Notes under the pieces: model-generated
Seen by the model: the letters and a program-made list of their open reading frames with translations, nothing else
What the model was told of the DNA's origin: nothing
The model's database searches: none
Shown: positions 43,289 through 53,418 of the stretch, piece by piece
Numbering within the stretch: the first letter of the stretch is position 1
How the letters are laid out: each line of letters starts with the position of its first letter
Source of the DNA: Bacteroidales bacterium UBA4333
GTDB taxonomy: Bacteria > Bacteroidota > Bacteroidia > Bacteroidales > Paludibacteraceae
Assembly (NCBI GenBank): GCA_002394335.1
Contig: DGTP01000003.1
Coordinates: forward strand, 97,068-161,067
DNA length: 64,000 nt
Direction: 5' to 3'
Translations under genes and position numbers: made by a program

Positions 43289-46200
43289 TTATTTTTTCAT
43301 TACTTTGACTACGATGCCGTCCACGGAGATCATGTAGTTGCCGGTCGTGTAACCGCCCATATCAACCGTGGTCTCGTTACCCTCGAAGGTAGCGTTCTCT
43401 ACCTCGATACCCATCATATTGACGATACGCAGGTTATGGTTCCGGTTCTCCGAATTTTCAATGGTTACCGTGGTGGTGTTCACTACCGGGTTCGGGTATG
43501 CGCTTACCTTAGCCTGTTTGATATCGTCTTGGTAGAGGGTTTCCATGTCGGTTTGCGGACAGGTGAAGGTCTCCACACCATTCATCTTCGCCTTGACGAA
43601 GTACTCACCGGTCAGTTTGTTGTCCACGTGGCAGTAGTAACCGGTAGCACCCGGGATGGGTTCCCATACATCGGTATCTGTTGCACGGTAGTACCACTGG
43701 ATGTCGGTGAAGCACTCGCAGGTATCTACCAGCGCAATCACGTTGCCGAACTGCGGCATGGTGTAGGTCTCCGGCAGGTTGACATGGAAGGTGACGTTGA
43801 ACTGACGCGACTCGAGCCAGTCGAAGCGGCTGTCACGGAACTGCACGCTCATGTTATAGTCACCGGTCGGCATATCCTCCGGAATCTCCAAGAAGATTGT
43901 TCCGTCCTTACCCGGAGTGTCCAGATTCGTCCAATCGACGTCTGTGAATCGGCTGTCTTCGAAATCAATCATGTACTGATCCGGAATACCGCGGTTGAGA
44001 TGGTACCGGAGACTATTGCCGCTACCGTCGCAATAACCGAACAGATATACATCGATACCTTCTTTCACCTCTACCTGTTCTGTCTCACCGGGTTGGTGAT
44101 CGTTATCCGGCAGCATCTGCTCAATGATCACACCTTCCTCGGTATATACCTCGGAGGGAACGGTGAGGTAGTAGTTTTCAATCAATGCGGGATCACCGCT
44201 CAGTTCGTAGAAGAGGGTGATGGTGAGGTGCTCCGCTACGTCCGCGCTGCTGAAGGAAGCGGTCGTGATATGATCGACAGGATCATTCAGTTTCACACCG
44301 TGGAGTACACCCTTATCGGTTACCTCCGCATCGGTGTTGTTATCCTCAAACTTAGCGATATGCACTTCTGCACCGGAAACATAGACAGCGGCTTTACTAA
44401 CGGTGAGCGTACCATCGACGAAGGTGATTGCATAATCGTATGCCTCTACATCCTTCGGAGTGATCGCGTAGGTACCGATATACGAGCCCGGTGCGTAAAC
44501 GCAGCTGTAGCCCTGTGTACCAAACAGTACAGAGTTATCATCGGTACCGAGGAAGCCGTCATACGAAACGGTGAATTCCGGATGCTCATCGCCGTAGATC
44601 ATCTCTTTATCATCCGCGGTGATGGTCAGCGGAGCCTTGGAGACAGTGAAGTCAACCGTCAGGGTGTCGATATAGTTGCCTACAAACGCTACGATAGCGG
44701 TGTAGTCACCCGCCTTGGTCGGAGCCACGGCAGACTCTTCATATACAGAAGCGTCATTAGCCGTACCGATGAAGGTCAGCACGTAGTCTTTGTCCTCCGT
44801 CAGGGTGAGGGTCGTATCGGTTACCACGATAGTCGGCCTGTTGACCTCGGCGTTGTAAACGAGTGCCTCGCCGGCGAGCTGTGCTGCCACGATGTCAGCG
44901 TCCTTAGCGGACTTGCGGTTGACGGTCAGCGTGCCGTTGACGAAGGTGATGACGTAGTCGTGTGCGTCCACACCGGACGGGATGATCGTGTAGTCACCTA
45001 TATTATCACCGCGCTTGTACTCGCATGCGTATGCCTGGCTGCCGGTCAGGACATCCTTGGTGTCCGTGCCGAGGAAGCCTTCGTAGCTTACGGTGAACTC
45101 AGGAGCCTCCTCGCCGAAGATGTTCTCTTTGTCGTCGGCGGTGATGGTCAGCTCAGCCTTGGAGATGGTGAAGTCCACGGTCAGGGTATCCTTGTAGTTG
45201 CCTACGAAGGCTACGATAGCCGTGTACTCGCCTACGTGGGTCGGAGCGGTAGCGGACTCGGTGTACTCGGTCTCGCCGCGGCCAACGAAGGTCAGCGTGT
45301 AGTCCTTCTCTTCCGTCAGCGTGAGGGTCGTATCCTTCACAAAGATGGTCGGTTTGTTGACAGCATTGGTGTAAACCAGTTGCTCGTCATCCTCCTGAGC
45401 CGCCATGATGTCGGAGGACTCAGCAGACTTGCGGTTGACGGTGAGCGTACCATTGACGAAGGTGATGGTATAGTTAGCAGCATCTACGCCGGACGGGGTG
45501 ATGGTGTATTCGCCTACGTTATTGCCTCGTACGTACGGGGTAGCGTATGCGATTTCACCGGTCAGGACTGAAGCCTCGTCGTCGCCTTGCCAGCCGGCAT
45601 AGGTAACGGTAAACTGCGGAGCTAACTCACCGAAGATGATCGCCTTGTTATCGGCGGTAGCGGTCAACTCAGCCTTAGCGATCGTCACAGCTATCGGATC
45701 AACAGCCGTCGAATCGAGGTGGTTGAGGTCACCCTGTACGCGGTAGTAAACACTATACGTACCGGCATCTTTTGCCTGCGGCAGAGCGGTATTCCAACTC
45801 TCCTCGTCATTCGGCGCAAGCGTATATTCGAAGGTACCGTCGTTGGTCTGACCGGCTGCGATGAGGGTCTGGTTAGATGCGGTATAAACGAGGGTTTCAA
45901 CAGCCGTCGGAGCGTCGAATGCTACCTGCGTCTTCGCAATCGTTACCGAAATTTGGTTCGGCGAGATATAATCATCATGTCCGTCCCGCACGAGTTTATA
46001 GGTTACTACGTACGTACCGGCGTTCATAGCCTGCGGCAGTTCGGTACTCCATTCACCTTCACCAATGCGGTACTCGATATGACCTTCCTTCGCGATACCG
46101 GCGGTAATCAGGGTCTGCGCCGTGCCGTTGTAAACGAGGGTGTCATAAGCGACCGGATCGGTGGTGATGATCGGTGTATAGACAGCCTTGATGCGGAGAC

Positions 46201-49200
46201 CTTCTTCCAGGAAGTCGCCTGCTTTGACATCCCAGCGAACGAACTCGTAACCGTTGAAGTCCGGAGCCGGCTCGGGGATATGGAGCAAGGCTACTTTCTC
46301 ATTCTTGAGTTCGCCGTCCTTACCGATATACGATACGTTGTGCTCCACCTTCGCAACGAGGATAGCCCATGCTTCCTCAGCGTTGGTCAGTTTATGCAGC
46401 ACCTCTGCGCTTACCAGTGCTTTCGAAGCATCGATCAGTGCGTCGTATTTGTCGCGAGCGGTCTCGATAGCAGCTTTGACAGCCGGGTCATAAACAATCT
46501 CAGCCGGGATTGCCTCGATTGCTGCGATAGCCTCCTGCGCTGCATATTGGGTGGCAGCGTCGGTCAGTTTCTGTACGTCAGCGGCATCGAGCGCACCCTT
46601 GGCTGCGTCGCTCAGCGCGTCATATGCGTTGAGAGCTGCTGCGATAGCTGCGCCGCTGGTCGGAAACTCAACCGGAGTCGGGATAGCGTCAATCAGGTCT
46701 TTCACTGCCTGTGCGGAATCCAGCGGAGTAGGCCTTCCTGCATCTGCCGTTACCAAACGTACCGGAATACCCGCGTAGCGATTAATACCTGTGAATTTAA
46801 CTGAAGCATCTTCTTGGAAAGAATAAGCCATCGCCATATAACTGTTATTATAGTCAGACGTCCAGTAATAAGCTGCAGTAAGGGTGGTTACCGTATTTCC
46901 TGAGCGCCAAGGTGACATCGGCAGGAAGAGAGCACCGGCATTCTCCATAGCGGTCCAGTCTTCGCCCTCATAGACGTTGGCCGTCCAGTTGTTCGGTTTA
47001 GCCGTGAAGCTCAAGCCGGTCGGGAGTTCCCACTCATCCGGCAGGAAGATATATCCGTTCACGCCGTTTACCTTAGCCTGACCTTGTTTCTGAGCGGCGT
47101 CTGCACGATTCTTAATGATATAGTTCCAATCGTTTGGACTAAGCGTTTTCCACTCAGCGCCGGTGATATTCTCACCCCATTCCCTAAAGTCGCTGCTATA
47201 GTAATCGTTATTCTTGCTGTTATGGATACCGTAATAGGTAGTAGGAGTACTCCAACCGAAGAGGTCCACCGTACCGTTCGCAGAAACAGTTCCGTTGCCG
47301 CTGACAGCATTATTCGCTGCTGCATTACCAATGAGATCCCATTGGTTGGCAGCAAAGCCCCAAGTCCAGGTTTCACCGAGGTCGGTAGTCGTAGCCTGCA
47401 GGTTACCTTTTGCGAAGGAGATTTGGTCGCCATCTTCGTTAATCGTGAACTTACCGCTCAAAGCTCCGGCAGGCATTCCACCGCCCGGGTTGAGTGCTGC
47501 GAGTGCATCCTCAGCGTCGAGCAGTTTCTGGTACTCGGCTGTCGGAACCAAAGCTTTTGCCTCCTCGGACAGCGCGTCGTATGCGGCGCGCGCGCTTTCA
47601 ATAGAATCGCGCGTAGCGAGTTTGAGCTCTACCGGCGTCGGGATGTTGTTAATCTTAGCGATTACCTCGTCTGCCTCGGCTTGGTTGAGGTCCTTCAATG
47701 CTTGCTCAGCGTCAGTCATTTTCTTTACGTCTGCGGCATCGAGGATAGCCTTGGCGTCGTCACTCAGGGCATCGTATGCTGTGCGTGCAGACTGAATAGC
47801 GTTCACGCAAGCATCATCGAGCGTTACAGGAACAGGAATAGCATCAATCAGACCTTTTACAACTTGTACCTGATCCAGCGGATTGACTCCGGCGGAAACG
47901 AGACGGACACCAAAGGCTTGTCTCTTATTACTAAAATCATCAGCTGCAGGGGCTTGACCCGGCTTATACCATATATTATGTGCATAGGTATCATTGTACT
48001 GCGTGCTGGAATAGTAGAGGACTTCTTCGCCTTGACCACCTGTTGTGATATTCGCACCGCTTATCTGGCTTCGTTGACCGCAAGCGGGCAGGAAGAGGTA
48101 TCCGTCATTCTGCATCGTGGTCCAGGTCTCGTCATTGATCTCTACCCAATTCTCCATGCTCTTACCATCTATATCCTTACCGTCCGGCGCGACGAGCAAA
48201 CCATTAACGCCGTGAACGGTGGCGTAACTCTGATTATTGTGCGCCAGCAGGTAAACCCACTCGTCCTTGGTCAGGGTACGCCATGTGTCGGTGCCTTCGA
48301 GCGTACCGCTAAAGTCGGTGCTCCAAGTATAGAGGCTTCTATCCGAGCTGGTCAGGTTCGGGGTCTTGCCTTCACCCCATGTACCCCAGCCGAACAGACC
48401 TACCGCAGTCTTGTCGCCGTAGTTGTCGGTGCAATACGCATCCGGATATGTCTTAACCAGCTCAATCCGGTCATACTGGTTTTCCGCCAGACGGAAGGTA
48501 CCGGTACTCCAATCAGCATCCAGGTTTTCACGGGTGTATTGCAGGTTACCGTGTGCGAAATAAATCACATCGCCGCCGTCGTTGATGGTATATTTACCGC
48601 TCAAAGCGCCCGCCGGAGCTACATTGATCAATCCTGCCCAAGTAGCCTCAGCAGCGGTCAGCACATCATAGTTGCTTACCAGCAGTTTCTGGTCAGCAGT
48701 CAGGGCATCGTATGCAGCGCGCGCGCTTTCAATGGAATCGCGCGTAGCGAGTTTCAGCGTAACCGGCTGCGGGATGGCAGCAATCTTAGCCTCTACTACC
48801 ACTACATCCTTCAGGTTTGCATAGGTAGCCTCGGCAGCGGTCAGCGTTGTGTAGTTGCTTACCAACTGCTTTAACATATCGGGTGTCAACGCATCGTATG
48901 CCGCACGGGCAGCATCGATGGCATCCTTGCATGCCGGAGTATAAACAACCGGCGAAGGAATAGCTGCGATCTTGTCTTTGGCTGCATCCAACGCTTGCTG
49001 CTGCTCCGGAGTAAGCGGAGTAATCGGATCAAGGTCACCCACGAAAGTCATATTGAGGGTACCGAATTTCTCCTGGTATGCAGTTAAGAGGTCAGCCGGT
49101 ACGTGGCAACGAGTAGCCTTTTCCGGTTTGAACTGATTATCTGCACTATGCGGAAGTACCCATGTCAGGTTCGACGGGTCCGCAGAGAGATAAATATCAT

Positions 49201-51037
49201 CGACCGCCTTGCTCCAATAGAACGCGTCTTCACCAATGCTTGTTACGCTTGACGGAATAGTAATGGTCTTCAGGTCGATCATCCATCCGAATGCATTATC
49301 CCCAAGGTGTGTAACACCTTCTTCTATCGTAACAGACTTGATAATGATGTCGCCCGGTTGCGGGTTATACCAGCGAGAGTGGAACCAAGGAGCAGTATTA
49401 TCACCATAGTAGGAAGTATAATCTGCCATTGCTCCGTTGCCTTCGCCTGCATGTTTACGAATAGTCAGGGTCGTATCTTTCCACAGGATGGCATCGCAGT
49501 CGCCGCTGAGCCAGATATTCATTACGTTTTCAAAGGCTGTCTCTGCAGTCGTCAGCGTAACGCTATTGGTTACGAGTGCTTTGTCACCGTCGCTCAGCGC
49601 GTTGTACGCCGTGCGGGCAGCATCGATCTTCGCCTTGCACTCTGCGGTGAGAACCACCGGATCCGGAATCTCGTCAATCAACTTTATTGCAGCCTCATAA
49701 GGCGGAATCGGAGCTTCTGTTACCAAACGTACAGATTTCGATTTCCAACGATTGTATTCGGTAACGCCTTGACTTGACTTATCGAAATATAAGTAGTACG
49801 CTTTTCCTCCATCTGTCTCATTCGGAGTAGAAGCCCAATACCAGCCGTAGATATTTACTTGATATATATCCGTTCCCTCACGAACTCCGGCAGCAGGTAA
49901 GAAGACTGCACCGGCGCTCTCCATAGCGGTCCAATCGGCTCCGTCGTATTGGTTTGTGGTAAAATTTTCGACACTGTTTGTAAAACTCAAACCGCTCGGG
50001 AGAGTCCATGCGTCCGGCAAGAGTACATAACCCGGCACGCCGTTCACCGTCGCTTGACCGCGTTTTTTGTACGCATCCGTTCGGTCATAAATAATATAAC
50101 GCCATTCATCTCTACTCAGCGTACGCCATTCTGTGCCCATAAGTGCGCCCCAGTCAACGAAGTCTCCGGCATAATCGTCGTTTTTCCAGCTCTCATTGAT
50201 ACCATAGTAGGTAGCCGCAGTACTCCAACCAAAGAGATCTACCGTACCATTTGCAGAAACTTTTTTGTTTCCATTGATGGCATTGTTAGCAACAGCATTG
50301 CCGATAAGACTCCATTGGTTAGGAGCAAAATCCCACGTCCAGTTAGCACCGAGGTCGGTGGTTTTTGCCTGTAAGTTACCTTTAGAGAAGACGATCTTGT
50401 CTCCGTTTGCATTGATAGTAAATGCACCCGGTAACTTCGCCGGAGCGGGTTCGGGTTCGCCTATGTTAAACGCGAGGCAGGCGCGTGCATAGAAGGGGTA
50501 GTTGGTGGTTTTAGAGGCGTCGCTCCAACCGCCAAATGTGTTGCTGAAATTTATGCACCTACCCTTTTCGGTATTAGACGACTCCGTACTTGACCAGTAT
50601 TTGTCGTTCCCGTCCGACTTCAAATTGGAGCCGCCAATGGCACTGAAGCCGTCGCGCAAGGCGTTTCTGCTGCCAGCAGCGTCAATTATTTTATTCCACT
50701 CATCTTCGCTGGCCAGTTTCCATGTGCCGCCGGTAACGGTTGGTGTCTTGGCTGCGCATTTGGATATGGCTTCACTCCAGTTTGCGTTACCTTTTTCTTC
50801 GACAAGCGCGAGTGCCAGACCTTTGTTGTTCTCGGTGTCGATGTAAGCAATCATGGCTACAGCCGTCTTGTTTGCGGCGGTTGCATCGCTAACTGTGGCA
50901 TAGATACTACCGTCGGTGCAGAGCACCTTGCCAAGATCTGCTGCAGTGCAGGGGATACCGGCTGCCCAACTCATCCCTACGCTTGCTACTATAGCAAGAA
51001 GTAGGATATAAAATCTCTTTATCATAGTATAATTCAT
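43289..51037 (-). CDS. giant modular secreted protein with T9SS C-terminal sorting domain
   Basis: 2582 aa. Signal peptide near residues 5-26. Three copies of a DUF1566/FISUMP-like module (GAFTINANGDKIVFSKGNLQ; GALSGKYTINDGGDVIYFAH; GALSGKFTINEDGDQISFAK) alternate with helical repeats (AYDALSDxAKxxL). One BspA-like LRR stretch lies at about 570-640. Several MBG-type beta repeats follow (about 1610-2150: ITADDKENIFGEEAPEFTVSYEG). The end (AYPNPVVNTTTVTIEN...GNYMISVDGIVVKVMKK) is a type A T9SS sorting domain. Probably exported through SprA and attached to the surface. Its ATG overlaps the upstream stop as ATGA. Confidence 0.92.
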   Translation of the reverse strand: MNYTMIKRFYILLLAIVASVGMSWAAGIPCTAADLGKVLCTDGSIYATVSDATAANKTAVAMIAYIDTENNKGLALALVEEKGNANWSEAISKCAAKTPTVTGGTWKLASEDEWNKIIDAAGSRNALRDGFSAIGGSNLKSDGNDKYWSSTESSNTEKGRCINFSNTFGGWSDASKTTNYPFYARACLAFNIGEPEPAPAKLPGAFTINANGDKIVFSKGNLQAKTTDLGANWTWDFAPNQWSLIGNAVANNAINGNKKVSANGTVDLFGWSTAATYYGINESWKNDDYAGDFVDWGALMGTEWRTLSRDEWRYIIYDRTDAYKKRGQATVNGVPGYVLLPDAWTLPSGLSFTNSVENFTTNQYDGADWTAMESAGAVFLPAAGVREGTDIYQVNIYGWYWASTPNETDGGKAYYLYFDKSSQGVTEYNRWKSKSVRLVTEAPIPPYEAAIKLIDEIPDPVVLTAECKAKIDAARTAYNALSDGDKALVTNSVTLTTAETAFENVMNIWLSGDCDAILWKDTTLTIRKHAGEGNGAMADYTSYYGDNTAPWFHSRWYNPQPGDIIIKSVTIEEGVTHLGDNAFGWMIDLKTITIPSSVTSIGEDAFYWSKAVDDIYLSADPSNLTWVLPHSADNQFKPEKATRCHVPADLLTAYQEKFGTLNMTFVGDLDPITPLTPEQQQALDAAKDKIAAIPSPVVYTPACKDAIDAARAAYDALTPDMLKQLVSNYTTLTAAEATYANLKDVVVVEAKIAAIPQPVTLKLATRDSIESARAAYDALTADQKLLVSNYDVLTAAEATWAGLINVAPAGALSGKYTINDGGDVIYFAHGNLQYTRENLDADWSTGTFRLAENQYDRIELVKTYPDAYCTDNYGDKTAVGLFGWGTWGEGKTPNLTSSDRSLYTWSTDFSGTLEGTDTWRTLTKDEWVYLLAHNNQSYATVHGVNGLLVAPDGKDIDGKSMENWVEINDETWTTMQNDGYLFLPACGQRSQISGANITTGGQGEEVLYYSSTQYNDTYAHNIWYKPGQAPAADDFSNKRQAFGVRLVSAGVNPLDQVQVVKGLIDAIPVPVTLDDACVNAIQSARTAYDALSDDAKAILDAADVKKMTDAEQALKDLNQAEADEVIAKINNIPTPVELKLATRDSIESARAAYDALSEEAKALVPTAEYQKLLDAEDALAALNPGGGMPAGALSGKFTINEDGDQISFAKGNLQATTTDLGETWTWGFAANQWDLIGNAAANNAVSGNGTVSANGTVDLFGWSTPTTYYGIHNSKNNDYYSSDFREWGENITGAEWKTLSPNDWNYIIKNRADAAQKQGQAKVNGVNGYIFLPDEWELPTGLSFTAKPNNWTANVYEGEDWTAMENAGALFLPMSPWRSGNTVTTLTAAYYWTSDYNNSYMAMAYSFQEDASVKFTGINRYAGIPVRLVTADAGRPTPLDSAQAVKDLIDAIPTPVEFPTSGAAIAAALNAYDALSDAAKGALDAADVQKLTDAATQYAAQEAIAAIEAIPAEIVYDPAVKAAIETARDKYDALIDASKALVSAEVLHKLTNAEEAWAILVAKVEHNVSYIGKDGELKNEKVALLHIPEPAPDFNGYEFVRWDVKAGDFLEEGLRIKAVYTPIITTDPVAYDTLVYNGTAQTLITAGIAKEGHIEYRIGEGEWSTELPQAMNAGTYVVTYKLVRDGHDDYISPNQISVTIAKTQVAFDAPTAVETLVYTASNQTLIAAGQTNDGTFEYTLAPNDEESWNTALPQAKDAGTYSVYYRVQGDLNHLDSTAVDPIAVTIAKAELTATADNKAIIFGELAPQFTVTYAGWQGDDEASVLTGEIAYATPYVRGNNVGEYTITPSGVDAANYTITFVNGTLTVNRKSAESSDIMAAQEDDEQLVYTNAVNKPTIFVKDTTLTLTEEKDYTLTFVGRGETEYTESATAPTHVGEYTAIVAFVGNYKDTLTVDFTISKAELTITADDKENIFGEEAPEFTVSYEGFLGTDTKDVLTGSQAYACEYKRGDNIGDYTIIPSGVDAHDYVITFVNGTLTVNRKSAKDADIVAAQLAGEALVYNAEVNRPTIVVTDTTLTLTEDKDYVLTFIGTANDASVYEESAVAPTKAGDYTAIVAFVGNYIDTLTVDFTVSKAPLTITADDKEMIYGDEHPEFTVSYDGFLGTDDNSVLFGTQGYSCVYAPGSYIGTYAITPKDVEAYDYAITFVDGTLTVSKAAVYVSGAEVHIAKFEDNNTDAEVTDKGVLHGVKLNDPVDHITTASFSSADVAEHLTITLFYELSGDPALIENYYLTVPSEVYTEEGVIIEQMLPDNDHQPGETEQVEVKEGIDVYLFGYCDGSGNSLRYHLNRGIPDQYMIDFEDSRFTDVDWTNLDTPGKDGTIFLEIPEDMPTGDYNMSVQFRDSRFDWLESRQFNVTFHVNLPETYTMPQFGNVIALVDTCECFTDIQWYYRATDTDVWEPIPGATGYYCHVDNKLTGEYFVKAKMNGVETFTCPQTDMETLYQDDIKQAKVSAYPNPVVNTTTVTIENSENRNHNLRIVNMMGIEVENATFEGNETTVDMGGYTTGNYMISVDGIVVKVMKK

Positions 51038-52800
51038 TTAGCAGTTTGAAGAATATACTCGTTCTTATCGCCCTTGCGGATAAGCGTGAACTTGCCTACC
51101 TGTTTCTTGGGCGCGCCCGAAGGTTCGTCCTCGGCATAGATCGCCTGGAGCTTGATACCTTCGCTCAGCGGGCCTTCTTTTACTTGCCAGTAGAGGAAGG
51201 TGAATCCCGGAACCTCCGGAGCTTCCGGACGGTTGAAAGCAGCGGTCTCTTGTGCCACAGTCTGATTGAGGCTATCCAGATAAGCTACATTTGTACTCGG
51301 ATCAATCTCCCAATGCGCGGTATAGTTTTTGTCGCCAACCGAGCCGGTAGAAATAGTCACGATGAGTTGCCTGGTCTCTCCGTTCGAGCCGGTCCAGCCG
51401 AGGAAGGTATAACCCAGACGAGTCGGAGCGACCAGATCGAAGGTCGCCATATCCGGGTTATAGGTAGCGGGGTTGTTTCCCTTACCCTTCGCGTAGTCGT
51501 ACGTGATCGTATAGGTAATAGGATCCCAGCGCGCATAGAGCGTGGTGTTAGCCGCCTTGTTCCATGTACCGGCAGAAGAGCCGTCCGCTTTGTAATACTG
51601 GTTACCGCCTGTTTTGGCGTCGTAGTAGCCTTGGAAGGTATAACCCGTGCGGGTCGGCATTGTAGCCGCCGGCATAGCCGCATCGAAGGTTGCCGAAGCG
51701 CTTGCCGAGCCACCGGTACCGCTATTCCTGTCCAAAGTAACGGTATAGGTGTTTACTGTCCATTGTGCATAGAGCGTTGCATTGGAGGTCTTGTCCCAGT
51801 TCTTGGCAGAGTTGCCGTTGGCGTCGTAGTATTTCGTACCATTGCCGTTTGCCTCGGTATAATAGCCTTGGAAAGTATAACCCGTGCGGGAAGGAACGGT
51901 GATTTTCGGCATCGCCGCAGCGTAGGTAGCCGAAACGTTTGTCGAACCGCCAGAACCGCTTCTTCTGTCAAAAGTAACGGTATATTTGTTTGCTGTCCAT
52001 TGTGCATAGAGCGTCGTGTTAGCAGTCTTGTTCCATGTACGGGCAGAAGAGCCGTTGGCATTGTAGTATTTCGTACCGCCCGAGGTGGCATCGAAATAAC
52101 CGTTGAAGGTATAACCCGTGCGGGTCGGCATCGTAGCCGCCGGCATCGCCGAACCATTCGCAGCCGTCACGGAAGCCGTACCACCGGTACCGCCCTGTTT
52201 ATTGAAAGTAACCGTTGACGTAATCGGCAAGTCAAAATCAAAAATCGGACGAACATAACCTTGATACAGGAGATAGCCAAGTGTTGCCGTATATCCCCAA
52301 ACAAACAATTTCTGGTTTGTTGCCTGCTTATTATCCGTTTCCCAATAATAGATACCCTGCGTAAGGGACTCACCACAGGCGCTCAATTTCTGCTGAAAAC
52401 CGGATATGGTCATTTTATTTTGCGGAGTAGTATCGTCATTGCCGGTGGCGCAAGCGCAGAACATCTTCTCCCAATCCTCCACAAGAGGAATTCGCCATCC
52501 GTTTCCGCTCGGCACAGCAGGGGTAAAATTGGATGCTGCGCTTACAGCATCATCATACCACAGGTTACCGTTTGACGGCGCATCCTTCAATGCCACAGCC
52601 AAACCCTTCCGTGTCGACATGTCCACATACCCGATCATTGCCGCTTTGGTCTTTCCTGACGGTACACTGTTGGGCGCATACACCGTACCATCCGTGCAGA
52701 TCACCTTTCCGATGTCTGCCGTCGTACAATTAATCGCCGCCCACGTACTTGTAGCGATGAGCATCGCCGCAAATAGTGAAAATAGTTTTAGCTTTCTCAT
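51034..52800 (-). CDS. secreted protein with Listeria-Bacteroides (InlB_B) repeats
   Basis: 588 aa. Signal peptide MRKLKLFSLFAAMLIATSTWA. Residues 22-190 form the same DUF1566/FISUMP-like module as the start of the giant protein (NCTTADIGKVICTDGTVYAP against PCTAADLGKVLCTDGSIYAT). Four InlB_B-type repeats follow (VTFNKQGGTGGTASVTAANG; TRTGYTFNGYFDATSGGTKY; TTLYAQW). It ends KFTLIRKGDKNEYILQTAK, which may be a divergent anchoring end. Translation is coupled to the giant gene by a 4-bp overlap. Probably an adhesin-like surface protein. Confidence 0.88.
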   Translation of the reverse strand: MRKLKLFSLFAAMLIATSTWAAINCTTADIGKVICTDGTVYAPNSVPSGKTKAAMIGYVDMSTRKGLAVALKDAPSNGNLWYDDAVSAASNFTPAVPSGNGWRIPLVEDWEKMFCACATGNDDTTPQNKMTISGFQQKLSACGESLTQGIYYWETDNKQATNQKLFVWGYTATLGYLLYQGYVRPIFDFDLPITSTVTFNKQGGTGGTASVTAANGSAMPAATMPTRTGYTFNGYFDATSGGTKYYNANGSSARTWNKTANTTLYAQWTANKYTVTFDRRSGSGGSTNVSATYAAAMPKITVPSRTGYTFQGYYTEANGNGTKYYDANGNSAKNWDKTSNATLYAQWTVNTYTVTLDRNSGTGGSASASATFDAAMPAATMPTRTGYTFQGYYDAKTGGNQYYKADGSSAGTWNKAANTTLYARWDPITYTITYDYAKGKGNNPATYNPDMATFDLVAPTRLGYTFLGWTGSNGETRQLIVTISTGSVGDKNYTAHWEIDPSTNVAYLDSLNQTVAQETAAFNRPEAPEVPGFTFLYWQVKEGPLSEGIKLQAIYAEDEPSGAPKKQVGKFTLIRKGDKNEYILQTAK

Positions 52801-52858
52801 AATGTTAATAAAATTAGTTAATATTGTTGATTGTTGTTTGCTATGTTCAAAATTCGCA

Positions 52859-52891
52859 CAAAGTTACAAAAAAAAACGTATACGCGCAAGG
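52859..52891 (-). promoter_or_regulatory. promoter of the giant secreted-protein operon
   Basis: Minus-strand -7 TAACTTTG (52859-52866) with CTTG at 52888-52891 (21-bp gap) and CGTATACG after it. Confidence 0.6.
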
Positions 52892-52976
52892 CGTACACGC
52901 AAAAATTTACGAAGTGCAAAATTTTAGGTGCAGAAATTTACGAAGTGCAAAGTTTTTTTGCCGTCACACCCAGTGC

Positions 52977-53045
52977 CCGTCAATTTTTACACATCATGTC
53001 CGTCAATTTTTACACATCGTGTCCGTCAATTTTTACACACGAGGC
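52977..53045. repeat. three 23-bp tandem repeats
   Basis: CCGTCAATTTTTACACATC starts at 52977, 53000 and 53023. The spacer 52892-53418 has no gene; 53110-53400 adds partial copies of the AT-rich element at 32401 in mixed order. Confidence 0.85.
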
Positions 53046-53418
53046 AGCAGTAATACAGGGGGGGAAGGAAAGATTCGGAAGGTCTGTCAACGTCCACTAA
53101 TTACACAAATTAAACAGATTTCTTCTTCGGTCAAAAATTACCCAAAATGATTCAAAAATTATTCTTTCGCGGTCAACCATACAGCGAAGCAGATCGTGCC
53201 TGTACGGCAAAGAATTAAAGACAATTAAAGACAATTTTCTTTTTTTACATAGGATGCATATTTTTTAATTGTTGGTAATTGTTGATAATTGTTGACAAAT
53301 AAACAAAAATTTTTCTTTAATTTTTGGTAATTTTGGACCTATAATCCTTTTTCTGTCAAAAATTATCAACAATTATCCAAAAATTTATTTCAGTATAGGT
53401 CAAACCATTTATCATTTA

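Noticed and set aside
43283..45571. 762-codon open frame on the plus strand
   Set aside because: It lies antisense to the giant secreted gene and reflects its codon use; it has no signal, no family match and no promoter.
47084..48874. 596-codon open frame on the plus strand
   Set aside because: Antisense to the same giant gene; the protein has no recognisable features.
51046..52218. 390-codon plus-strand frame
   Set aside because: Shadow of the InlB-repeat gene, repetitive only because that gene is repetitive.
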